Source of the DNA: DATDOY01 sp035293045
Lineage (GTDB): Bacteria > Actinomycetota > Acidimicrobiia > IMCC26256 > JACPCJ01
Direction: 5' to 3'
NCBI GenBank assembly: GCA_035293045.1
Contig: DATDOY010000135.1
Location: forward strand, 1-8,249
DNA: 8,249 bases
Positions within the stretch are counted from its first letter, which is position 1; each line of letters opens with the position of its first letter. A program made the translations under genes and the position numbers. The notes beneath the pieces were generated by a model. The model ran no database searches. It had not been told where the DNA came from and worked only from the letters and a program-made list of their open reading frames with translations. This document shows positions 1-4,767 of the stretch, one piece after another.

Positions 1-69
1 CGAGGCCGTGACCACCGGCGAACTCATCAGATCGGCAATCAGCCGCTCGCGGCCAGTGCCGTCGGCCAT
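1..69 (-). CDS. N-terminal fragment of a probable CBS-domain protein (runs off left edge)
   Basis: Only 23 codons lie in the window, starting at the ATG at 69-67 and reading out of the left end. The visible N-terminus (MADGTGRERLIADLMSSPVV, then TAS) contains a D-L-M-S-S-P-V-V-T pattern. That is how many CBS-pair proteins begin, with the first beta strand after a D-x-M motif. CBS pairs bind adenosyl ligands such as AMP, ATP or SAM, but nothing downstream is visible to say what is attached. An in-frame ATG at 78-76 would add three residues. The ATG at 69 is preferred because a GAGAGG stretch lies 9 bases upstream of it, whereas that stretch would abut the ATG at 78. It lies about 59 bp downstream of the hydratase gene on the same strand and could be the last visible operon member. 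The family call rests on one short motif and is tentative; that a gene starts here is somewhat safer. Confidence 0.45.
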   Translation of the reverse strand, partial: MADGTGRERLIADLMSSPVVTAS

Positions 70-128
70 GTTGGGCATCCTCTCGTCGGTCGGCCTGACG
101 AAACCGCTCAGAGTCTATTCGCCGCGAT

Positions 129-641
129 TCACCCCTCTTCAGGTGAGGCGTAGGGGCGCTGACGGGGCTTGGCCGCCGACCGCAAGGGGACCATCACCTT
201 GCGCCGGAAGTAGCACACTTCCTCCCCCCGCTGGTTGAACCCGCGGGTCTCGACGGTGACGATCCCGCGGTCGGGTTTGCTCTCGCTCGCCTTCTTCGCG
301 AGCACCTGGGTCTCGGCGTAGATGGTGTCGCCGTGAAAGGTGGGCTTCTCGTGACGGAGGCTCTCGATCTCGAGGTTGGCGATCGCGGCGCCGCTGACGT
401 CGGCAACGCTCATCCCGAGGACGACGGAGTACACGAGGTTGCCCACCACGACGTTCTTGCCGAACTGGGTCTGGGTCTCGCCGTACCACGCGTCCATGTG
501 CAGGGGGTGGTGGTTCATCGTGATGAGGCAGAAGAGGTGATCGTCGTACTCAGTGATGGTCTTGCCCGGCCAGTGCTTGTAGACGTCGCCGGGCTCGAAG
601 TCCTCGAAGTAACGGCCAAACGGGCGCTCGTGCACGGTCAT
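129..641 (-). CDS. MaoC-like (hot-dog fold) dehydratase/hydratase, FkbR2-like branch
   Basis: The protein has 170 residues, the usual size of a single-domain MaoC hydratase. Such enzymes hydrate or dehydrate acyl-CoA thioesters in the cytoplasm. The N-terminal block F12-E-D-F-E-P-G-D19, the segment H23-W-P-G-K-T-I-T-E-Y32 and the active-site block M42-N-H-H-P-L-H-M-D50 fit the MaoC family, best (from memory) the FkbR2 branch. H97-E-K-P-T-F-H-G-D105 is the usual strand and turn of the hot-dog fold. In PhaJ-type hydratases the catalytic pair is Asp-x4-His within D-F-N-P-L-H. Here the Asp position is N43 and the His is H48, so the canonical dyad is incomplete. Its ATG overlaps the stop of cyclase A by four bases (ATGA), so translation is probably coupled; a GAGGAG lies 11 bases upstream. 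The acyl-CoA dehydrogenase at the head of the string suggests the pair works on a branched or short acyl-CoA. From memory, fadE19 and Rv2499c of M. tuberculosis are a comparable pair. Substrate unknown. Confidence 0.85.
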   Translation of the reverse strand: MTVHERPFGRYFEDFEPGDVYKHWPGKTITEYDDHLFCLITMNHHPLHMDAWYGETQTQFGKNVVVGNLVYSVVLGMSVADVSGAAIANLEIESLRHEKPTFHGDTIYAETQVLAKKASESKPDRGIVTVETRGFNQRGEEVCYFRRKVMVPLRSAAKPRQRPYASPEEG

Positions 642-2011
642 GGTGTGGGTGACTCCTCGGATGGGCGGACGGCCAGAACCTGCCAGCGGTCAGGGACGCC
701 TTTCAATTCGTGGTCGCCCCGGTCGTCGAACTCGATCTCCGAGCCGGCCACGAGATCCTTCACCGTACGGCTCACCAGGATTTCCCCAGGACCGGCGAGG
801 CCTTGGATTCGGGACGCGATGTGGACGGCGATCCCGCCGATGTCCCCTTCGCCGGAATCGCCCGGCTCCCCCCGCAACTCGACCTCGCCCGTATGCAGCC
901 CGGCGCGGATCTCGATGCCCATCTCGCGAGCCAAGGTGGCGAGTTGTTGGGCGCACTCAATCGCGCGGGCCGGTCCGTCGAAGGTGGCCAGCAGCCCGTC
1001 ACCCGTCATCTTGACGACTCTTCCGCGGAAGGTATCCACAGCCTTGGCGGCCGACTCGTCGTGACGATCGAGCAACCGCTTCCACCCGGCGTCGCCCATC
1101 TCGGCGGCTCGTTCGGTGGAGCCGACGATGTCGGTGAAGAGGACCGTGGCCAGAACGCGATCGATCGAACGGACGGGCGGCGCGCCGGTAAGGAACTCTT
1201 GGACCTCCCGCGCGACCTCTTCCGTGGCGATCGAGCTCAGAGCAGCGCCACCGTGTTCCGAGATCTCGACCAGGCGGGCGTCGGGAATCGTGTCCGCGAG
1301 GTATCGGCCCTGTTCCACCGAAATCAGTCCGCCCTGCGTCGGGTGTAACACCAGCGTGGGGACCCGCACCGCCGGGAGGACGTCGCGAATGTCAACCTGC
1401 GTCCCCACGACACTGGACATCCGCGCCAGCCGGCGCGGCCCGATGCCCAGTGCGAGTGCTCGGAAAGCCCAGTCGCGTCGATCCGGGTCATCGAGAATCG
1501 AGTATGGCAACAACGGTGAGTAGTCGCCTGACGCGAAGCTCTCGATGGCCCGCTCCCACACAACGGGGTCGATGCCCCATTCCCAATCCGCCGATTGCAG
1601 CATCTTCGCCGGTGTGCCAATGGTGATCAGGGCCTGCACGCGCTCGGGGTGCGACGCGGCGCACAGCGCCGCCAACGACCCGCCCACAGCGAAGCCCAGC
1701 AGCGCCCCGGTCTCGCAACCTGCAGCGCTCATCACCGTGAGGATGTCGTCCACCTGATGCTCGAGGAGCGGGAACTCGACCACTCGTTCCGACATTCCCC
1801 AGCCGCGGCGGTCGAAGAGGATGATGCGAGCGAACCGGCTGAGCAGCGTCGGGAGACTGTGCTGCGTCGCAGGGTCCCAGTACATGTCGACGTGCCAGTT
1901 GCCACCGAGCACGAAGACGATGTCGATGGGCCCTTCGCCGATCACCTGATACGCGAGCAGAACGCCATCGGAGGCTTCGGCGTAGTGGATCTCGGGCTTC
2001 ACCTCACTCAC
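638..2011 (-). CDS. Alpha/beta-hydrolase-like domain fused to class III nucleotide cyclase (copy A)
   Basis: The reading frame has 457 residues. Residues about 8-275 are an alpha/beta-hydrolase fold: F66-D-R-R-G-W-G, L83-E-H-Q-V-D-D, and a strand ending V218-P-T-L-V-L-H. Residues about 284-448 are a class III cyclase domain. This is the architecture of M. tuberculosis Rv1900c. Cyclase residues: metal-binding D294 (FTDIVGST) and D338 (TGDG), likely purine-selecting K334 and D390, and R401. The usual transition-state Asn is H397. K and D predict an adenylate cyclase, by family knowledge only. The nucleophile elbow reads G106-F-A-V-G110, so the catalytic Ser is A108. The usual acid position (T-G-D in relatives) reads T-Q-G. 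H253 may be the remaining triad His. The domain is probably a sensor rather than an esterase. No signal peptide or membrane segment is seen. The GTG at 2011 overlaps the upstream stop by 8 bases. The in-frame GTG at 2002-2000 has AGGGG 8 bases before it and is the better start (454 residues). It shares an ATGA overlap with the hydratase downstream. Confidence 0.9.
   Translation of the reverse strand: MSEVKPEIHYAEASDGVLLAYQVIGEGPIDIVFVLGGNWHVDMYWDPATQHSLPTLLSRFARIILFDRRGWGMSERVVEFPLLEHQVDDILTVMSAAGCETGALLGFAVGGSLAALCAASHPERVQALITIGTPAKMLQSADWEWGIDPVVWERAIESFASGDYSPLLPYSILDDPDRRDWAFRALALGIGPRRLARMSSVVGTQVDIRDVLPAVRVPTLVLHPTQGGLISVEQGRYLADTIPDARLVEISEHGGAALSSIATEEVAREVQEFLTGAPPVRSIDRVLATVLFTDIVGSTERAAEMGDAGWKRLLDRHDESAAKAVDTFRGRVVKMTGDGLLATFDGPARAIECAQQLATLAREMGIEIRAGLHTGEVELRGEPGDSGEGDIGGIAVHIASRIQGLAGPGEILVSRTVKDLVAGSEIEFDDRGDHELKGVPDRWQVLAVRPSEESPTP
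678..736. repeat. 59-bp block identical to 2026-2084 (3' ends of the two cyclase genes)
   Basis: The 59 bases at 678-736 match 2026-2084 base for base. Both lie in the same reading frame of the two cyclase genes and code for the end of the catalytic domain (F-D-D-R-G-D-H-E-L-K-G-V-P-D-R-W-Q-V). Similarity continues upstream with scattered changes. Identity at third codon positions points to a recent duplication or to gene conversion, not only to protein-level constraint. Confidence 0.9.
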
Positions 2012-3341
2012 CCCTGACGGCGAGGACCTGCCAGCGGTCAGGGACGCCTTTCAATTCGTGGTCGCCCCGGTCGTCGAACTCGATGCCAGAGCCGGCCACG
2101 AGATCCTTCACGGTGCGGCTCACCAGGATCTCCCCGGGACCGGCGAGACCTTGGATTCGGGACGCGATGTGAACGGCGATTCCCCCGATGTCTTGTTCTC
2201 CGGATGGGCCGCGTAACTCGATCTCCCCGGTGTGCAGCCCCGCTCGGATTTCGATACCGATCTCGTTCACGGCCGTCGCAATCTGGCGCGCGCACTCAAT
2301 GGCCCGAGCCGGGCCGTCGAAGGCGGCCAAGATCCCGTCGCCCGTCGTCTTCACGACTCTTCCGCGGAAGACATCCACCGCCTTCGCCGCGGTCTCGTCG
2401 TGGCGATCGAGAAGCCGCTTCCACCCGGCGTCGCCCAGCGCGGCCGCCCGTTCGGTGGAGCCGACGATGTCGGTGAACAACACAGTGGCGAGGACGCGGT
2501 CGGGCGCGGGGGCGCGGCGGACTCCCGTGAGAAACTCTTCGATCTCACCCCATACGAGTTCGAGGTCGGGGACCGTGAAATCGGGCGACCGCACCTCGAC
2601 GAGGCGAGCATCCGGAATGACCGACACCAGGAACCTCCCGTTCTCGGGGTCATGCATTCCCGTGCCTTGCGGTTGGAAGACGAGGGTCGGCACCCGGACC
2701 GCCGAGACGACGTTCCTGATATCAAATTCCGCAGCCATGCGCATCAGCCCGACCGCGCCGCTCGGGCCGGCGGCGACCCGGAACATCCGATTGAACCAGG
2801 CCGTGAAGGCGTCGTTCCCGACCGCGCTCGGCACCGCCAATTTCATGAGGGGTCCGGCGTCGCCTGACTCGATCGCTCGGATGACCTCCTCCCACTCCTC
2901 GGGCTCGACACCCACGGGCCAGTCAGGGCCACGCACGAGCCGCGGAAATGCAGCGTGCGTGATCACCGCCCGACACCGGCCCGGGTGCGCTGCCGCCAGT
3001 AACAGTGCAAGAGAGCCCCCCGTAAGCGTTCCGTAGATGGCAGCATCCCGCGCTCCGACGGCGTCGAGCACCGCGATCACATCGTCGACCTGATGCTCGA
3101 GCGTCGGCAGAGCGGGAAAGCGATCCGAAGCTCCCAAGCCACGCCGATCGAACGTGACCACCCGGGCGAACCGGAGGATCCGCTCAAACGTGGAGGCGAT
3201 CGCCGGATTCTCCAAACTGGTCTCCATGTCGGCGAATCCCCCCGAGATGTAGACCAGGTCGAGGGGCCGGTCGCCCATCACGCGGTAGGCGATGTGCACG
3301 CCGTCGGGAGTCTTGGCGTAGCGAGCCTCGGGGATCTCCAT
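2004..3341 (-). CDS. Alpha/beta-hydrolase-like domain fused to class III nucleotide cyclase (copy B)
   Basis: The protein has 445 residues and the same order of domains as copy A: hydrolase-like residues about 5-272, cyclase residues about 281-443. Hydrolase-fold marks are D14-G-V-H-I-A-Y-R, F64-D-R-R-G-L-G and L81-E-H-Q-V-D-D. The elbow reads G104-T-L-T-G108, so the nucleophile Ser is L106. The acid-loop region reads Q223-P-Q-G-T-G with no Asp at the expected place, and the usual catalytic His region reads R251-S-P-D-F with no His. All three triad positions therefore look lost, and hydrolysis is unlikely. The cyclase domain has both metal aspartates (D291, D335), likely purine-selecting K331 and D384, and R395, with H391 where Asn is usual. 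Like most bacterial class III enzymes it should act as a dimer, and a heterodimer with copy A is possible. The ATG at 3341 lies only 3 bases after the dehydrogenase stop, with a weak GGGCGAG upstream. It is soluble by sequence. The product could be cAMP; activity is inferred. Confidence 0.9.
   Translation of the reverse strand: MEIPEARYAKTPDGVHIAYRVMGDRPLDLVYISGGFADMETSLENPAIASTFERILRFARVVTFDRRGLGASDRFPALPTLEHQVDDVIAVLDAVGARDAAIYGTLTGGSLALLLAAAHPGRCRAVITHAAFPRLVRGPDWPVGVEPEEWEEVIRAIESGDAGPLMKLAVPSAVGNDAFTAWFNRMFRVAAGPSGAVGLMRMAAEFDIRNVVSAVRVPTLVFQPQGTGMHDPENGRFLVSVIPDARLVEVRSPDFTVPDLELVWGEIEEFLTGVRRAPAPDRVLATVLFTDIVGSTERAAALGDAGWKRLLDRHDETAAKAVDVFRGRVVKTTGDGILAAFDGPARAIECARQIATAVNEIGIEIRAGLHTGEIELRGPSGEQDIGGIAVHIASRIQGLAGPGEILVSRTVKDLVAGSGIEFDDRGDHELKGVPDRWQVLAVRGE
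2026..2084. repeat. Second copy of the 59-bp identical block (cyclase B 3' end)
   Basis: This is the partner of 678-736, in direct orientation 1348 bp away. Recombination between the two blocks would delete one hydrolase-cyclase unit or fuse the sensor of one copy to the cyclase end of the other. Confidence 0.9.
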
Positions 3342-3344
3342 GCG

Positions 3345-4520
3345 CTACTCGCCCGATTCGTCTAGACGCTTCAACAAACCCCGCGCGATCACGAGCCGCT
3401 GGATCTCGTTGGTGCCTTCGCCGATCATCATGAGCGGCGCGTCCCGGTAATACCGCTCCACCGGGAGCTCGGTCGTGTACCCCACCCCCCCGTGGATTCG
3501 CAGCGCCTCGGTCGCCACCTCAAACGCCGTCTCCGACGCGAAGAGCTTCGCCATCCCCGCCTCAACGTCGGCGCGCTCCCCGGCCTGCTTCTTCTCCGCG
3601 GCCGACAGCGTCAGAAGGCGCGCCGCCTCGATCTTGGTCGCCATATCCGCGAGCTTCATTTGGATGGCCTGGTGGTCGGCGATGGGCTTGCCGAACGTGC
3701 GGCGCTCACGCGCGTAGCGGATGGACGCGTCGAAAGCGGCGCGGGCGACGCCGACCGCTCGCGCCGCGATGTTGACCCGACCCAGCTCCAGGGCCGACAG
3801 GATGAACCCGAGGCCGTGTCCGAGACCCTCAGGACCGCCGAGGACGCAGTCGGCGCCGACGCGGTGGTCGTCGTAGACCATCTCCACGGTTTCGATGCCC
3901 TTGTAGCCGAGCTTGCCGATATTTCGTGACACAGCGATCCCGCCGAAGCTCTCCGCGCCGGGCTCTTTTTCGACCATGAAACAGGTAATGCCCTCGTCGG
4001 TGCGGGTGGCGAGCGAGATGAGCCCGCCGCGCAGACCGTTGGTGACCCACATTTTGGTCCCGTTGATCACGTACTCCTCGCCGTCTCGCACGGCCTTGCA
4101 CGAGAGGTTGCGGGTGTCGGAGCCGGCGTCGGGTTCCGACAGGGAGAGGCAACCGCGGATCTCACCGGACGCCAGCCGCGGCAACCACCGCTGTTTTTGC
4201 TCCTCGGTCCCGTGGTGCACGAGGAGGTGGGCGGTGATGAGGTGGGTGTTGAGAACGCCCGACAGCGACATCCAGCCGTAACACAGCTCCTCGACGACCC
4301 CGACGTAGGTGAGAACGTCAAGACCGAGGCCGCCGTACTCCACGGGGATCGTCGTGCCGAAGAGACCCATCTCACGCATGGTGTCCACCAGCCGGGTCGG
4401 GTACTCGTCGGCGTGCTCGAGTTCCGACGCGACGGGGATCACGTCCTTGCGTACGAACTCCCGGACGGTCTCACGGATCTGGTCGCGGACATCGGCATCG
4501 GTGACAGCGGGGTTGTTCAT
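3345..4520 (-). CDS. Acyl-CoA dehydrogenase (FadE family)
   Basis: The protein has 391 residues, the normal length of a short/medium/branched-chain acyl-CoA dehydrogenase. These FAD enzymes make the alpha,beta double bond in acyl-CoA and pass electrons to ETF. Domains run in the usual order: N-terminal helices (1-120), beta barrel with L126-S-L-S-E-P-D-A-G-S-D135 and W158-V-T-N-G162, then the C-terminal helices with R274-T-F-G-K-P-I280, I342-H-G-G-V-G347 and E368-G-T-N-E-I-Q. E368 is at the place of the catalytic Glu of the MCAD class, so it is likely active. The chain length of the substrate cannot be read with confidence; a short or branched substrate fits the MaoC-like partner. It heads the minus-strand gene string, with only 3 bases to cyclase B. 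No Shine-Dalgarno is seen before the ATG at 4520. A TAGGCT hexamer 8 bases upstream suggests a leaderless mRNA. An in-frame upstream start is not evident. Confidence 0.95.
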   Translation of the reverse strand: MNNPAVTDADVRDQIRETVREFVRKDVIPVASELEHADEYPTRLVDTMREMGLFGTTIPVEYGGLGLDVLTYVGVVEELCYGWMSLSGVLNTHLITAHLLVHHGTEEQKQRWLPRLASGEIRGCLSLSEPDAGSDTRNLSCKAVRDGEEYVINGTKMWVTNGLRGGLISLATRTDEGITCFMVEKEPGAESFGGIAVSRNIGKLGYKGIETVEMVYDDHRVGADCVLGGPEGLGHGLGFILSALELGRVNIAARAVGVARAAFDASIRYARERRTFGKPIADHQAIQMKLADMATKIEAARLLTLSAAEKKQAGERADVEAGMAKLFASETAFEVATEALRIHGGVGYTTELPVERYYRDAPLMMIGEGTNEIQRLVIARGLLKRLDESGE

Positions 4521-4528
4521 CGGCCGAG

Positions 4529-4534
4529 AGCCTA
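4529..4534 (-). promoter_or_regulatory. Candidate -10 box (TAGGCT) for the minus-strand operon
   Basis: Read on the minus strand, TAGGCT fits the TAnnnT -10 pattern and ends 8 bases before the ATG at 4520. With no Shine-Dalgarno before that ATG, this fits transcription starting at or next to the start codon, which is common in actinobacteria. The hexamer 17 bases further upstream (GGTAGC) is not a recognisable -35. Confidence 0.35.
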
Positions 4535-4545
4535 GGGGTCACCCC
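4535..4545. promoter_or_regulatory. 11-bp palindrome (GGGGT-C-ACCCC), possible operator
   Basis: A perfect 5-1-5 inverted repeat abuts the candidate -10 box of the acyl-CoA dehydrogenase operon and lies upstream of the plus-strand candidate -10. A repressor bound here could affect both divergent directions. In GC-rich DNA a palindrome this short can occur by chance, so only the position makes it notable. Confidence 0.25.
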
Positions 4546-4553
4546 CGCCCCGC

Positions 4554-4559
4554 TACCTT
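4554..4559 (+). promoter_or_regulatory. Candidate -10 box (TACCTT) facing the ABC exporter
   Basis: TACCTT fits TAnnnT and lies 8 bases before the ATG that opens the first 100-bp repeat unit (4568). This mirrors the spacing seen on the minus strand. A transcript from here would carry the whole repeat as a leader of about 200 bases before the exporter start at 4768. No clear -35 is seen. Confidence 0.3.
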
Positions 4560-4569
4560 GAAGCCGAAT

Positions 4570-4591
4570 GGCGGGAGCGCATGCTCCCGCC
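4570..4591 (+). repeat. Hairpin A of unit 1 (9-bp stem, GCAT loop); copy at 4670-4691
   Basis: GGCGGGAGC pairs with GCTCCCGCC around a GCAT loop. An identical hairpin is in unit 2 at 4670-4691. It begins at the third base of each unit's ATG, so if transcribed it could hide the start region. It is not followed by a T-run, so it is unlikely to be an intrinsic terminator on its own. Confidence 0.85.
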
Positions 4592-4610
4592 GAGGAATGG
4601 GCGGGCATGT

Positions 4611-4627
4611 GGCGGGCGCAGCCCGCC
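4611..4627 (+). repeat. Hairpin B of unit 1 (7-bp stem, GCA loop); copy at 4711-4727
   Basis: GGCGGGC pairs with GCCCGCC around a three-base GCA loop. Unit 2 has an identical copy at 4711-4727. Two strong GC hairpins per unit, four in total, make this region look like a REP-type palindromic element cluster. That comparison is by structure only. Confidence 0.85.
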
Positions 4628-4667
4628 GAACGCGTACGACGAGTCGGTTTGGAGCAACGAGGATCTC

Positions 4668-4700
4668 ATGGCGGGAGCGCATGCTCCCGCCCAGGAATAG
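4668..4700 (+). other. Possible 10-residue upstream ORF in repeat unit 2
   Basis: The ATG at 4668 opens a frame reading MAGAHAPAQE and then TAG at 4698-4700. A GAGG sits 5 bases before the ATG, the same ribosome-binding context that the exporter ATG has one unit later. Unit 1 gives the same first residues, but its matching TAG is TGG, so that frame runs on to about 4912, overlapping the exporter out of frame. Whether either is translated is unknown. Confidence 0.25.
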
Positions 4701-4767
4701 GCGGGCATGTGGCGGGCGCAGCCCGCCGAGCGCGTGCGACGAGTCGGTTTGGAGCAACGAGGACCTT

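Noticed and set aside
333..1348. Plus-strand open frames of over 200 codons across the hydratase and cyclase genes
   Set aside because: They lie opposite genes with clear family motifs and read as antisense of GC-rich codons, with no domain of their own.
638..2011. Calling the hydrolase domain of copy A an active esterase or epoxide hydrolase
   Set aside because: The elbow Ser is Ala (codon at 1690-1688 is GCT on the minus strand) and the acid position is not Asp, so catalytic annotation is not supported.
4570..4727. The GC hairpins considered as intrinsic terminators between divergent genes
   Set aside because: They are not followed by a T-run, and they lie in the upstream region of both divergent genes, where a terminator is not expected, though attenuation is not excluded.
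4309..4767. A 153-codon upstream extension of the exporter frame
   Set aside because: It is antisense to the start of the dehydrogenase and then runs through repeat DNA. Homology to exporters starts only after 4768, where a GAGG-N5-ATG context is present.
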